Assembly (NCBI RefSeq): GCF_009208775.1
Contig: NZ_WFLM01000008.1
Coordinates: forward strand, 1-35,205
Direction: 5' to 3'
DNA length: 35,205 nt
DNA from: Silvanigrella paludirubra
GTDB lineage: Bacteria; Bdellovibrionota_B; Oligoflexia; Silvanigrellales; Silvanigrellaceae
Under the pieces are notes generated by a model. It had not been told where the DNA came from. It searched no databases and saw nothing but the letters and a program-made list of their open reading frames with translations. Shown in pieces: positions 23,213 through 32,392 of this stretch (position 1 is its first letter; each line of letters starts with the position of its first letter). The position numbers and the translations under genes are program-made.

Positions 23213-24700
23213 TTAACTTAACTGCATAGCAACATCATAAACACTATTTACAACCATTTTCCAAGGTTCTTCTGCAAATCCAGGAAAACTATCTCCACAA
23301 CAATAGAGACCATCTATTCCCATTTTTGTTTCTTTTACTTCAATATTAGATGGCATATCTGAAGGGATAGTATATGCAACAGGCAAAAGAACTATTCTTT
23401 CACTAATTTTATTTTGAGGAATTCGTGCACCCTTTTTTAATTCTTCTGCATATTCCGATTTTAAGACACGAGCAGCTGCTCGTCTCAAACGAGATACTGC
23501 TTCACGAACAGCAGGAGCCTGCAAGGACTCCTCATAATCCAGTTTTGTTGAAAATAACATGCGACCATCTTGAGTAAGGAAACATTGAGCTCTTTCAACA
23601 GGAAATAAAAATTGATCTCCAGAACTCACATTTTCAGGCCAATTTTCAGACTTTATGGAATGAAAATGTGAAATTTCAGAAACAACTAATGAAACAGGTC
23701 TTACTTTTGAAACAAAACGAGATTGACTAGGAGTGAAGTGTTCTTTTGCTATTAATCCTAAACATTTTGTAAGAGGTATTGCAAAAATTAATTTTTTACA
23801 ATGGATAGAATTATTTAAAGGCATAACTTCATCTGATAATATAAGCTGAAAAAGGGATTCTTTTGTATGGTTAACTCGAATCACTTCACATAATGTCCTA
23901 ATAACCACGCCACGTTTTTTTAGTATTTTTGCAATACCAAATTCAAGACACATGCCTCGATAAAAATAACCTGGAATTTCCTTTTTTTGTAAATGAAAAA
24001 AGGACCACAAAGATTTACATACATTTAAAAATAAGGATTTTTCCCAATTTGGTCCTACTATAGCAGTAAAAATAGGAGATAATGTTTCTTTTGTTGCTTT
24101 TGAAAGTTCTGTCCATTGTTGAGATTTTTCAAATATAATATTTTCATTTAATACAGAATTATTATTTTCTTTATTATTTTTTTCTTGATAAAAATCTTCT
24201 ACAAAGGAGCGAAAAATTTCAGATTCTTTTTTTGTTAAAATTTCGGAAGAACCTGAAAAAAGTTCTCTATCAGAAACAAACTCTTTTTTAATAAAATAAC
24301 TTTTATGTGTGTTTGTATTTGAATTTTCATTCTCATTTTTAAAAAACTCTTCAAACTCGTTTTTTTCTTCTTCGCTTAAATGGGATTCAAAATGACGAAA
24401 GAGCGCTTCTAAAGTAACAGATGGCATAGATTCAAAACCGGGGCCACTTAAATTTATTTTTTTGGATGAGTTTTCAAATAATTCATTTGTAATTTCTTCA
24501 TAATTTTTACCAGAAAAATTTGCGGATGATGAGAAAAAAAAACGTCCACCTAATTGTGGTTGTTTTTCAATAAGAACAATACCATTTGCTAGTTTTTTAG
24601 GGTCTTTGGAAATTTTTAACGCTAAAAGCAATCCTGATATGCCACCACCAACAATAACAATTTCTGGTTTTGTTACTTCAAAGTTTAAGTGGTTATCCAT
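23213..24700 (-). CDS. FAD-dependent amine oxidase/protoporphyrinogen oxidase-like protein
   Basis: A 495-residue flavoprotein of the amine-oxidase superfamily. The FAD dinucleotide-binding motif is VIVGGGISGLLLALKIS (15-31), with the ribose-binding Glu in IVLIEKQPQLGGRF (41-54). The C-terminal FAD motif is GLYCCGDSFPGFAEEPWKM. The middle part (about 110-200) carries a long acidic, Asn-rich insertion (ENENSNTNTHKS, QEKNNKENNNS). The overall shape resembles HemY-type protoporphyrinogen oxidases or phytoene desaturase-like enzymes, but the substrate cannot be fixed. AAGGAT precedes the ATG. It is 14 bases downstream of rsgA and cotranscribed with it, with no evident functional link. Confidence 0.82.
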   Translation of the reverse strand: MDNHLNFEVTKPEIVIVGGGISGLLLALKISKDPKKLANGIVLIEKQPQLGGRFFFSSSANFSGKNYEEITNELFENSSKKINLSGPGFESMPSVTLEALFRHFESHLSEEEKNEFEEFFKNENENSNTNTHKSYFIKKEFVSDRELFSGSSEILTKKESEIFRSFVEDFYQEKNNKENNNSVLNENIIFEKSQQWTELSKATKETLSPIFTAIVGPNWEKSLFLNVCKSLWSFFHLQKKEIPGYFYRGMCLEFGIAKILKKRGVVIRTLCEVIRVNHTKESLFQLILSDEVMPLNNSIHCKKLIFAIPLTKCLGLIAKEHFTPSQSRFVSKVRPVSLVVSEISHFHSIKSENWPENVSSGDQFLFPVERAQCFLTQDGRMLFSTKLDYEESLQAPAVREAVSRLRRAAARVLKSEYAEELKKGARIPQNKISERIVLLPVAYTIPSDMPSNIEVKETKMGIDGLYCCGDSFPGFAEEPWKMVVNSVYDVAMQLS

Positions 24701-24714
24701 TTTTAAATCCTTTT

Positions 24715-26019
24715 TTACTTTATTTCATTATTTAAAAACTCTTCTTTTGCTAAATCTTCATCACGCTTTTGCTCACGAGCCTTCAGATCGGCAATCATAG
24801 TCGCATCGGTGGAATCTCCCTCACCTTCTCTAAAACTCACTCCTTTTAATATTCCCATATAACTGCGATAACGTTCCTTTGAAATTTTACCATCAGCAAC
24901 AGCTTGTTTGATTCCACATTGTGGTTCGTGGTCATGCGCACATTCTCTGTATTTACACTTAAATGGGCGGAACTCTGGAAAGCAATAACTTAACGTAATG
25001 GGATCATAATTGTTAATATCAAAAGAACGAATTCCTGGAGTATCTATTGCGTAGGCACCAATATCTAATTGCAGCAAACTATTGTAGGTAGTTGTATGGC
25101 GTCCTTTATAAAAAATATCAGGATTTTCATCTACAATTTGTTCAAATTCAGGTTTCATTAAATTTAAAAGGCTGCTTTTCCCAACTCCCGAATGCCCTGC
25201 AAATCCAATTAATTTCCCTTTAAATAGTTTCCGTAAATATTTTACGTTATCCATATTTTTTTTAGGTTTTAAAGCACATATTTCAACAATTTCATACCCA
25301 ATGCTTTTATATATTGCAATTCGTTTTTTATACGTTTCAAGAAAATCTTTACTAGCAAGTTTTTCATTTTCCAATAAATCTACTTTATTTAAGATAATAA
25401 CAGCTGGTATTTTTTCAATTTCAGCTTGTACTAAAAAACGATCAATTAGTCCCCAACGAACTTCTGGATTTAATACAGATGCGACAATGGCAACAAGATC
25501 AATATTAGCAAGCATCACATGTTCCCATTCAGGATGCATAGGATCTTTTCTGGATATTTTACTTGTCCTTAAAAAAGAATGTTGAACAACGCCATGAGGA
25601 AGATCGGTATCAATTGGCTGCCCATCAGAATCAAATTGCAATTCTGCATTTGGTTCAAACAATATTCGATCGCCAACAACAACAAAGTTACGTTCTTTAT
25701 GTGCTCTTTGAAAATGTCTCTTTGCTACCGAACATAGCCATAAATTTTCAGTTTCAGGGAGTCCTTTTTCATTTTCTTCTGCAATAAAAACATTTCTTTT
25801 TTGAACTTCTATTACACGGCCACGGCGTAAACCTTTTTTATAAAGTTCATCAAGTTTTTCTTGCATTTCTTTTTTAGTAAGATCTGAATTAGGGGAATCA
25901 ATAATCCAATCGTCAATTATTCGTCCACGAACAGATCTTTTTTCTTTTTTTATTTTTTCAATTTTTTTAAAATTGTTACGTCGTTCATCTTGATCGACAA
26001 AGTTTTTTAGGCGAGCCAA
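24715..26019 (-). CDS. rsgA: Ribosome small subunit-dependent GTPase RsgA
   Basis: RsgA (YjeQ) is a circularly permuted GTPase that checks and releases late 30S assembly factors. The order G4-G1-G3 is clear: NKVD (211-214), GHSGVGKSS (275-283), GRHTTT (306-311, G2) and DTPG (326-329). The C-terminal zinc site C355-x4-C360-x-H362-x5-C368 matches the E. coli spacing exactly. The product has 434 residues against about 350 in E. coli. The extra length is mostly a charged N-terminal extension (residues 1-65, Lys/Arg-rich) before the OB-fold. The start is TTG at 26019, with GGAG 7 bases upstream. It is divergent from mutS2, 90 bases away. Confidence 0.95.
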   Translation of the reverse strand: MARLKNFVDQDERRNNFKKIEKIKKEKRSVRGRIIDDWIIDSPNSDLTKKEMQEKLDELYKKGLRRGRVIEVQKRNVFIAEENEKGLPETENLWLCSVAKRHFQRAHKERNFVVVGDRILFEPNAELQFDSDGQPIDTDLPHGVVQHSFLRTSKISRKDPMHPEWEHVMLANIDLVAIVASVLNPEVRWGLIDRFLVQAEIEKIPAVIILNKVDLLENEKLASKDFLETYKKRIAIYKSIGYEIVEICALKPKKNMDNVKYLRKLFKGKLIGFAGHSGVGKSSLLNLMKPEFEQIVDENPDIFYKGRHTTTYNSLLQLDIGAYAIDTPGIRSFDINNYDPITLSYCFPEFRPFKCKYRECAHDHEPQCGIKQAVADGKISKERYRSYMGILKGVSFREGEGDSTDATMIADLKAREQKRDEDLAKEEFLNNEIK

Positions 26020-26032
26020 GTCTTTACTCCTA

Positions 26033-26061
26033 TTGATGTTTGCCTACAATACGTTTATACA
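26033..26061 (+). promoter_or_regulatory. Candidate promoter of mutS2
   Basis: TTGATG (26033-26038) and TATACA (26056-26061) are spaced by exactly 17 bp, four of six matches each. Transcription would start near 26068, giving a leader of about 42 bases to the ATG at 26110. The -35 lies just beyond the SD of the divergent rsgA gene. Confidence 0.45.
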
Positions 26062-26109
26062 TCATTCCGCAAAGCTTGGAAACCAACCTTAAACCGGTGT
26101 GTAATTCTT

Positions 26110-28962
26110 ATGGAACATGAAAACAACATTGACAACAGTCCCAAAACATTTCTTCGTAATGACGCTCTCATGCGTCTTGAATGGAATAAAATAACGAGCT
26201 ATTTAGCTGGTTTTTCAATATTTCCTCATTCAAAAAAGCTATTATCCAATTTAGAACCTTGGTTAGATTTTGAAGAAAGAGATTTTTATTTTACTTCAAC
26301 CTCTGAAATGCTTGATTTAAATACCTTAGGGAATGGAATTTCACTAGAGACTTTTGATTTCAGTCTTTTTGAAAATCTTCTTCGCAGAGGAGCAATTTTA
26401 TCCCCACAAGCTTTATTCCAAATTTTAATTACACTCAAGCTTTGTCATTCTATTCAAAATTATTTTAAAAATGAAAAAGCCAGAACAATAAAATACCCTA
26501 CTTTATTTCAGCTTGCTTGTGAGCTCAAACCTCAAATGGATTTACTCGCAAAATTGAATAAGAGCGTTGATATAAATGGTGCTATTTTATCTTCCGCTTC
26601 TCCTGAACTTTACTCTGCTCGTAGCCGCTTAGAAAATGCCAAACGTAAGATAGTGGAACATTTAGAAGAAATATTAAAAAAACAAGATGTTCGGAATTCA
26701 CTTCAAGACAATGTCTGGATGTTAAGAGAGGGTCGGTATGTTCTTCCCGTGCGATCGGATCGCAAAACAGGGATAGATGGAATACCAAGAGGAGTGAGTC
26801 AATCTGGTTCTACCGTTTTTATTGAGCCCCATGCTCTTGCCATGCAGCATTCCAATTTAGAAAAAGCGCAATCCGATGTCGAAATAGAAGAGAATCGAAT
26901 TTTACGAGAGCTTTCTAAAGAATGTTACCTTGTCCATGAAGATATTTTAAATTCATCTGAAGTTTTAACTAAGTTTGATATTATTTCTGCTAGAACCAAA
27001 TTTGCGGGTGCTATTGAAGGCATACGACCTCGTTTCTTAGAACCAAAAGAACATAATGCTCGTTTTTCCTTAATTAATGCAAAACATCCTCTTTTTCTCC
27101 TCGAAAAAAAGTCTTGTGTTGCAAATGATCTTCAACTTATGCCTCAAAGACATGATGAAAGATCACCTAAAATATGGGTATTAAGCGGTCCAAATGCAGG
27201 TGGTAAAACAGTTGCTATGAAAACAGTAGGGGTTACTGCGCTTATGGCAAAAGCGGGATTATTTGTTTCCTGTGAAAAAGCAGAAATATTAGACTATGAA
27301 AATATTTTTGTTGAACTGGGAGATAGACAAAACAGAGAAGAAGATCTCTCTACGTTTTCAGGACATTTATCTCAATTAAAAAAAATCGCTGAAGAAGCAA
27401 ATGAATTAACTCTTATATTGCTTGATGAAGGGTTTGTTGGAACCGATCCCGCGATTGGTGTTGCTATGGCACGAGCTACTTTAGAATATTTTTCTAATAA
27501 AAAAGCAACAGTAATTATAACAACTCACTTCTCTAATTTAAAAACTTTAGCAGATGGTGATCATCGCTTTTTTAATGGAAGTATGGAATTTGAACCTCAT
27601 AAATTATTGCCAACTTATAAATTATTAAATGGAATTCCCGGGCAAAGTTACGCAATAGAACTCGCAGAGCGTATGGGATTAAATAATGAAATCATACAAA
27701 AAGCGAGAGGTTATTATGGTAATGAATCTCAAAGAATGGAGAATATTCTAAAAGACCTTCAATTAAAAAGGATTGAAGTAACAGAGGAATTAAAGCAGCA
27801 AAGTAACTTAACAAAAAAACTTGAGCACGAATTAAAATCCTTGCATCATGAAAAAGAAAAATTATCTGAACTGAGAAACTCTCTTGTTGAAAATTATAGA
27901 AATAAATTACAAAAGAGATTAAATGCTTTTGAAAATCGTTTAGAAATTAGAGAACGTCAATTTGAAAAACAAAAAGAAAGCATTTTACGTGATTTAAACG
28001 ATCAATCAATTACAAATCAAATCACAAGTAATCTTGAAATATCAACGCTTGAAAATCAAAATAAAGAAACAGATAAAAAAATTGAAAAAATAGATATTTC
28101 AAATTCTAAAAATCAGCTAAAACCTAAAAAACTTTTAGGTTTAGATGCTCTCTCCGAATTAAAGCTTCCTAAAAAACAATACTCCGAATCTACTATTGAC
28201 TACGACTCTTTAGATGAAAAAGCAGCTAAATTCAGAGCTCCTAAACATATGTCAAGTAGAGCTTTATTAGACGAAGCGCGCATGAGCTTAAACGCTATGA
28301 AAAATTCATTTGATGATATTGAAGAGAATCTTCATGATGATCTTGACACGCTTCAAGAGCTTGAAAAATCTACAAAAGAAAAAGCAAAATCAGCAAAACA
28401 AACAGCAATTGAAACAATTGCTCAAGGAAGGCCACCTGAATATTGGAAACCAGGTATGATAGTAAAATCGGCAAAATTTAGAGAAAAAGGAAATGTGTTA
28501 AAAAGCGCCGATTCAAAAGGAAACATTGAGTGCCAATTTGGAATTATGAAGGTTAAAATATCTTATCATGAATTAATACCAGTGAATGAAAATCAAAATT
28601 CTCTAAAAAATGAATCCTTTTCAAAAACAAAATTATTTTCAAAACAAAAACAAAATTCTAAAACAAAAAAAATCCAAAATCTTCAAGATAGCGAAATTCC
28701 ACCTACTCTTCAGCATTCTGGGAATACTATAAATTTACGTGGAAATACGGTGGATGAATCTCTTGATAAACTTGATATTGAGTTAGATAAAATGAATCGT
28801 ATGCATGTAGATAGGGTTGTTATCATCCATGGCCATGGAATGGGAAAAATTAAAGAATCTGTTCGCAAACATTTAGAAGAATCATCTTATAAATTAAGAT
28901 TTCGAAGTGGCCGCCAAGGTGAAGGCGGAGATGGAGTAACAATTGTAGCATTTGACGATTAA
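26110..28962 (+). CDS. mutS2: Endonuclease MutS2 (ATPase with C-terminal Smr domain)
   Basis: MutS2 suppresses homologous recombination and, in some bacteria, acts on collided ribosomes. The MutS-type core and clamp regions (WNKITSYLAGF..., VLPVRSDRKTGIDGIPRGVSQSGSTVFIEP read in parts near 211-240) precede Walker A GPNAGGKT (360-367) and Walker B LILLDE (435-440). A long coiled coil covers about 545-690. A charged linker and a KOW/beta-barrel-like segment (PEYWKPGMIVKSAKF) lead to a C-terminal Smr domain (873-950) with INLRGNTVDE and VIIHGHGMGKIKE. At 950 residues it is about 165 longer than the B. subtilis protein (785), mainly in the coiled-coil/linker region. The LDLHG-type Smr motif is NLRG here. 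The SD is weak (GGTG). Confidence 0.95.
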   Translation: MEHENNIDNSPKTFLRNDALMRLEWNKITSYLAGFSIFPHSKKLLSNLEPWLDFEERDFYFTSTSEMLDLNTLGNGISLETFDFSLFENLLRRGAILSPQALFQILITLKLCHSIQNYFKNEKARTIKYPTLFQLACELKPQMDLLAKLNKSVDINGAILSSASPELYSARSRLENAKRKIVEHLEEILKKQDVRNSLQDNVWMLREGRYVLPVRSDRKTGIDGIPRGVSQSGSTVFIEPHALAMQHSNLEKAQSDVEIEENRILRELSKECYLVHEDILNSSEVLTKFDIISARTKFAGAIEGIRPRFLEPKEHNARFSLINAKHPLFLLEKKSCVANDLQLMPQRHDERSPKIWVLSGPNAGGKTVAMKTVGVTALMAKAGLFVSCEKAEILDYENIFVELGDRQNREEDLSTFSGHLSQLKKIAEEANELTLILLDEGFVGTDPAIGVAMARATLEYFSNKKATVIITTHFSNLKTLADGDHRFFNGSMEFEPHKLLPTYKLLNGIPGQSYAIELAERMGLNNEIIQKARGYYGNESQRMENILKDLQLKRIEVTEELKQQSNLTKKLEHELKSLHHEKEKLSELRNSLVENYRNKLQKRLNAFENRLEIRERQFEKQKESILRDLNDQSITNQITSNLEISTLENQNKETDKKIEKIDISNSKNQLKPKKLLGLDALSELKLPKKQYSESTIDYDSLDEKAAKFRAPKHMSSRALLDEARMSLNAMKNSFDDIEENLHDDLDTLQELEKSTKEKAKSAKQTAIETIAQGRPPEYWKPGMIVKSAKFREKGNVLKSADSKGNIECQFGIMKVKISYHELIPVNENQNSLKNESFSKTKLFSKQKQNSKTKKIQNLQDSEIPPTLQHSGNTINLRGNTVDESLDKLDIELDKMNRMHVDRVVIIHGHGMGKIKESVRKHLEESSYKLRFRSGRQGEGGDGVTIVAFDD

Positions 28963-29060
28963 CAAATAGATTATTTTTTTTAAAAAGGCTTGATTTTATC
29001 TTTCCTAATATGAAATACTATTTAATGTAGCAACTTAAAATTAAATAGGAGGCTTCTTTT

Positions 29061-29297
29061 ATGAGCCGATCAGACCTTTTAAATGTTGAAGGTATTGTTA
29101 CGAATGTTTTTGCAGGCGGAAAATATTCAGTAAGCCTAAATACAGGACAAATTATTTCAGCAAAAATATCGGGAAGAATGCGTAAATATCAAATTAGTGT
29201 AATTATAGGTGATAAAGTGACAGTAGGTTTGTCACCTTATGACGTAAGCCACGGACTCATTATCTCACGAGAAAAACTCAATTCAAAAGGAAAATAA
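29061..29297 (+). CDS. infA: Translation initiation factor IF-1 homologue
   Basis: A 78-residue S1/OB-fold protein. The signature stretch KISGRMRKYQISVIIGDKVT followed by VGLSPYD aligns closely to IF-1 ([26 protein letters not shown]). IF-1 occupies the 30S A-site during initiation. AGGAGG, a perfect SD, lies 11 bases upstream of the ATG. The tail GLIISREKLNSKGK is longer than the usual GRIVYRYK end. The N-terminus is standard (SRSDLLNVEG). It stands apart from ribosomal protein genes, after mutS2, so it may be the sole infA or a second copy. Its stop is one base from the convergent gene's stop codon. Confidence 0.9.
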   Translation: MSRSDLLNVEGIVTNVFAGGKYSVSLNTGQIISAKISGRMRKYQISVIIGDKVTVGLSPYDVSHGLIISREKLNSKGK

Positions 29298-29298
29298 T

Positions 29299-29799
29299 TT
29301 ATTCTAATTTTATATTTAAGCTATTTTGATAAGTTTTACTATTTTGCCACCATCCATTATTGTAAATTTTTAAATATGTTTTTTTATCATCACCTTGATA
29401 GTATTCTAAAATAGCCCGAGCCTTTGTATCAATAATAAATTTTTTATTAATACAAATTGTTCCTACTTCTCTTTCATTTAAGATCACTGTTAATGCCCAA
29501 CCATGCTCATAATTTACACCATATAAATTCACCCAAGAACAGAGGATATTTGTGTCTTCAAATTTAATGGTATAACTAAAATGTATAATAAAATATTCAT
29601 TCTTATTTAATTGAACTTTATCACCTTTATTAACTAAAAAAACCTCACTTACAGGAACATCTCTATTCGAATAAACTTTTTGAATAAAAAGCTGAGAATT
29701 TTCATAATTATTGTAAAATTCTATATTAAAAGAGCCATAACAATTTAATGAGAAAAATAAAATATTAGTGTAAATCATATATAAGATATGTTTTTTCAT
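29299..29799 (-). CDS. Secreted protein, 166 aa, function unknown
   Basis: The Sec signal MKKHILYMIYTNILFFSLNCYG has likely cleavage after YG (residue 22). The roughly 144-residue mature domain is beta-rich (FNIEFYNNYENSQLFIQKVY, YFIIHFSYTIKFEDTN) and ends with a basic, aromatic tail. It recalls small secreted beta-sandwich proteins, but no family is recognised. The start at 29799 is favoured by TAGGTG shortly upstream and by the signal; an in-frame start at 29841 only adds a Lys-rich extension. It is tail to tail with infA and divergent from the DUF1028 gene, which also encodes an exported protein. Confidence 0.65.
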   Translation of the reverse strand: MKKHILYMIYTNILFFSLNCYGSFNIEFYNNYENSQLFIQKVYSNRDVPVSEVFLVNKGDKVQLNKNEYFIIHFSYTIKFEDTNILCSWVNLYGVNYEHGWALTVILNEREVGTICINKKFIIDTKARAILEYYQGDDKKTYLKIYNNGWWQNSKTYQNSLNIKLE

Positions 29800-29930
29800 A
29801 AAACACCTAAATTTATTAAGTTTTTTTAAAATTGTCATCATGATTGAAGATATTACTTAATAGTATAATAAATTTAAATAATATGCAACGTACGGTTTTA
29901 ATTTTAAAGAATCATATTTTAATTTTTTTT

Positions 29931-29962
29931 TAAAAATAAATAATATACAAATTTTATTTTTA
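29931..29962 (+). promoter_or_regulatory. AT-only leader hairpin abutting the SD of the DUF1028 gene
   Basis: TAAAAATAAA (29931-29940) and TTTATTTTTA (29953-29962) are perfect 10-bp arms with a 12-nt loop, ending directly before the SD GGAAGGA. In RNA it would sit against the ribosome-binding site. A weak thermosensitive or protective role is conceivable; it may also be chance in such A/T-rich DNA. Confidence 0.3.
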
Positions 29963-29975
29963 GGAAGGACTTAAA

Positions 29976-30734
29976 ATGAAACTCACTTTATTTATTTTAA
30001 TTTTATTTATAAATATAAATGCATACGCAACATTTTCCATCATTGCCATGGATAAGGAAACAAATGAATCGGGAGCTGTAATGGGAACCTGCCTTCCTAC
30101 ATTAAGGATTGGAAAAATTGCCGACGATCTCGTTAACTATACAGATGGATTTGGAATTATGATTTTTCAAGCTAAAGTTAATGATTTTTCTGACACTTGG
30201 TTTAATACAGCTGTTGGATTTATGGATCAAGACGAGCCTTATTATACTGCTACAGTAATAAATAATCACCTTAGTAATAAAATATTTGATCCCCTCTATC
30301 AAACAAGACAAATTTTGACTGTAAAAAAAGATAAATATTCAAACATAACTTCAAATGTTTACACAGGTGATGATGTTGGCAAGGAGTCCTTTGGAGTTAC
30401 TGGGACATCAAATAATGGTAGATTTACTTATGCCATAGCTGGAAATTTATTAACCCATAAAAACACATTATTAATTATGAAAAATACATTTAAAAATTCG
30501 AAGGGATCATTATCTGATAAACTAGTTTTAGCATTAAGTAAAATTGGAAAAATTAAAAATTATGGTGATATAAGATGTAAAGAAAATTTGATATCATCCA
30601 ATCATGCTTTTTTAAGAACATTTAAAGGATCAGAGTTGGAATATGATATTCAAGTTTCAACATTTTTAAATCAAAAAGAAGATGCTGCTGAACTATTGGA
30701 AGAAGAATATGAATTAAATAAGATACGCCACTAA
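29976..30734 (+). CDS. DUF1028 family protein, exported
   Basis: A 252-residue protein with a short signal peptide (MKLTLFILILFININAYA). The mature protein begins TFSIIAMDKETNESGAVMGT, which is the typical start of DUF1028 proteins, a family with an NTN-hydrolase-like fold and no fixed function. The later segment FTYAIAGNLLTHKNTLLIM matches the family's conserved GN-L region. The family's usual run of Ala/Gly after the start is replaced here by CLPTLRIGKIADDLV. Members are normally about 220-300 residues. A strong SD (GGAAGGA) precedes the ATG. Exported forms may act on peptides or amides, but no catalytic assignment can be made from sequence alone. Confidence 0.8.
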   Translation: MKLTLFILILFININAYATFSIIAMDKETNESGAVMGTCLPTLRIGKIADDLVNYTDGFGIMIFQAKVNDFSDTWFNTAVGFMDQDEPYYTATVINNHLSNKIFDPLYQTRQILTVKKDKYSNITSNVYTGDDVGKESFGVTGTSNNGRFTYAIAGNLLTHKNTLLIMKNTFKNSKGSLSDKLVLALSKIGKIKNYGDIRCKENLISSNHAFLRTFKGSELEYDIQVSTFLNQKEDAAELLEEEYELNKIRH

Positions 30735-30738
30735 AAGA

Positions 30739-31356
30739 TTATTTAATTAATTTTTTATCGTTATTAATCATATAATATTTGCATATTGTTGTCGCCACTA
30801 CCCAACCCAGAAAACCACCAGCAACAACATCGCTTAAAAAGTGATAATGTTTTAAAACTTGGCCTATACCCAAAAGAAACATGGGAATATAAAAGTAGTT
30901 TTTAAATTTAGGATAGAAATATACAAAAACACAAAAAAATGCAAATGTAACTGTTGTATGACCAGACGGAAAAGAGGAATATTCAGAACCTTTTTGAAAA
31001 AAATGAAATCCATATGCGTTATGCACAATTAATGATGGATTTCCGTTAATCCAAGTATCAGGCCAATATCTACCAAAAACATATTTTAAAAGATCTTTTA
31101 CTTGCACACTAATTGCAACAGAAATCATAGCAAGAAAAAAAATATTAAAACATTTATACTTCTGCCATTTTCTGTATAGAAAAATAAATAAAACAAAATA
31201 AATAACAAGTATACCTATAATTAAATCAGGTATATGGGTAAATATCTCTAAAACAAAATTCTTATTTATACCATTTTTATTTAAAAATAATACAAGAGGA
31301 GAATCTATAAAAAAATAGGATATAAACAAAAAAGGAATGACTAAATATTTAAGCAA
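30739..31356 (-). CDS. PAP2 family phosphatase, integral membrane
   Basis: A PAP2-superfamily membrane phosphatase of about 205 residues with five to six spans. The motifs are KYVFGRYWPDTW (the KX6RP region, with Trp where the second Arg usually lies), SSFPSGHTTVTF (PSGH) and HYHFLSDVVAGGFLG (SRxxxxxHxxxD-type, with HFLSD). Such enzymes dephosphorylate lipid phosphates or lipid A/undecaprenyl pyrophosphate at the outer face of the inner membrane. The preferred start is TTG at 31356, with GAGG 6 bases upstream; a TTG at 31410 would add 18 hydrophobic residues but lacks an SD. The stop lies 4 bases from that of the convergent DUF1028 gene. The substrate is unknown. Confidence 0.85.
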   Translation of the reverse strand: MLKYLVIPFLFISYFFIDSPLVLFLNKNGINKNFVLEIFTHIPDLIIGILVIYFVLFIFLYRKWQKYKCFNIFFLAMISVAISVQVKDLLKYVFGRYWPDTWINGNPSLIVHNAYGFHFFQKGSEYSSFPSGHTTVTFAFFCVFVYFYPKFKNYFYIPMFLLGIGQVLKHYHFLSDVVAGGFLGWVVATTICKYYMINNDKKLIK

Positions 31357-31480
31357 AATAAACCTCAACAGAATTGAATGGAAAAAAAGAAAATAAAGAA
31401 ACGCTAGCAACTATATAGCTTTTATCGCATTCCTAATTTTTTTCTTTTCTCTTCATTTCAATCCTTAGTCAAGTAACTTT

Positions 31481-31556
31481 TGTCCTGCTTTATTCTAATT
31501 TTTATTCTCCGATAAAGGACACGATGTTTTTGAATGATTATAAAATGAAAGGATAA
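31481..31556 (+). other. Leader hairpin and mini-ORF upstream of the binding-protein gene
   Basis: TGTCC + TTTAT (31481-31493, with a TGC bulge) pairs with ATAAA + GGACA (31512-31521). An overlapping AAAGGA (31514-31519) precedes a 10-codon ORF (31524-31556, MFLNDYKMKG). The hairpin would hide that SD. The binding-protein gene at 31604 has no SD of its own, so some coupling is possible. This is weak evidence. Confidence 0.2.
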
Positions 31557-31603
31557 AAATAATTTCTTTTTATATATATGAAATTATTATATTAATTTAA
31601 ATA

Positions 31604-32374
31604 ATGTATTTTAAAATATACAAATTACTTATTTTACAACTATTCCTTTTTACTTTTCCTCCTATTTTTGCTCAAAATGAGAGAAAAGTTATTAAGATAG
31701 GGTATTTTATAGCTCCTCCTTTTACATTTGAATCAAGCGATCACATAAGCGGGGGTGCTATTATTGATTTTTATAAAAATCATATTATGCTCAATACTCC
31801 CTATGAGTTTCATTTTGAAGCTTTTCCCTTAACAAGGCTTTATATTGATTTAAAAAAGGGCGATATAGACATGATTGCCATGTCCTCAAAAAATAAAACC
31901 GACTTTGGAATTATAATTGGTGCGAATGCCTTATATAGTTCAAAAAGCTTTTTAATTACTAAAAAAAATTTTAAATACGAAAAAATAACCTCAGCAAGTC
32001 AATTAAAAGATGTCATCATTGGGTCTAATAAAGATGGCGCAAGAAATTCTTTCTTAATTCAAAATAAAAATGCCTTAAAATTTGAAGAATCTTCTAGCCA
32101 AGATTCAGTTCATTTTTTATTAAAAAAGCTTTTAGCCGGAAGAGTTGATGCCGTTTATGGTTATTTATATTATGCTTATATTTATTTAGCAAAAAAAGAG
32201 AACGTTTATGATAAAATTAAAATTGTAGAAATACCTGGTGATCCTGTTTTAGTTTATGCTGGCTATAGTCCAAAATTAGACCCAAAAATTCGTGAAAAAA
32301 TTGAAAAGCAAATTTCAATACAGATAAATGAGAAAAATATTAGTTTAGATCAAATGGTTAAAAATATTAAATAA
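31604..32374 (+). CDS. Periplasmic substrate-binding protein, SBP_bac_3-like
   Basis: A 256-residue protein with a Sec signal (MYFKIYKLLILQLFLFTFPPIFA, cleavage before QNERK). The opening pattern IKIGYFIAPPFTFESSDHIS, then GGAIIDFYKNH, LKKGDIDMIAMSS and LLAGRVDAVYGY follow type-3 (amino-acid-type) solute-binding proteins, which usually feed ABC transporters. No permease genes are nearby, so it may be a sensor component or serve a distant transporter. The ATG at 31604 has no SD; only A/T precedes it, but the signal peptide fixes the start. It faces two divergent SBP genes, all three sharing a similar fold and an N-terminal aromatic-Pro-Pro segment. Confidence 0.82.
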   Translation: MYFKIYKLLILQLFLFTFPPIFAQNERKVIKIGYFIAPPFTFESSDHISGGAIIDFYKNHIMLNTPYEFHFEAFPLTRLYIDLKKGDIDMIAMSSKNKTDFGIIIGANALYSSKSFLITKKNFKYEKITSASQLKDVIIGSNKDGARNSFLIQNKNALKFEESSSQDSVHFLLKKLLAGRVDAVYGYLYYAYIYLAKKENVYDKIKIVEIPGDPVLVYAGYSPKLDPKIREKIEKQISIQINEKNISLDQMVKNIK

Positions 32375-32375
32375 G

Positions 32376-32392
32376 AAAAATTAAAAATTTTT
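32376..32392. terminator. AT-only hairpin between convergent binding-protein genes
   Basis: AAAAATT (32376-32382) and AATTTTT (32386-32392) with a 3-nt loop fill the 16-base gap between two convergent stop codons. With an A run on one side and a T run on the other it could act in both directions. The stem is weak. Confidence 0.35.

Noticed and set aside
31468-31477. GTCAAGTAAC shared with 18851-18860, as a possible guide target
   Set aside because: A single 10-base match among the many possible is expected occasionally by chance, and the context (PAP2 upstream region) gives no link.
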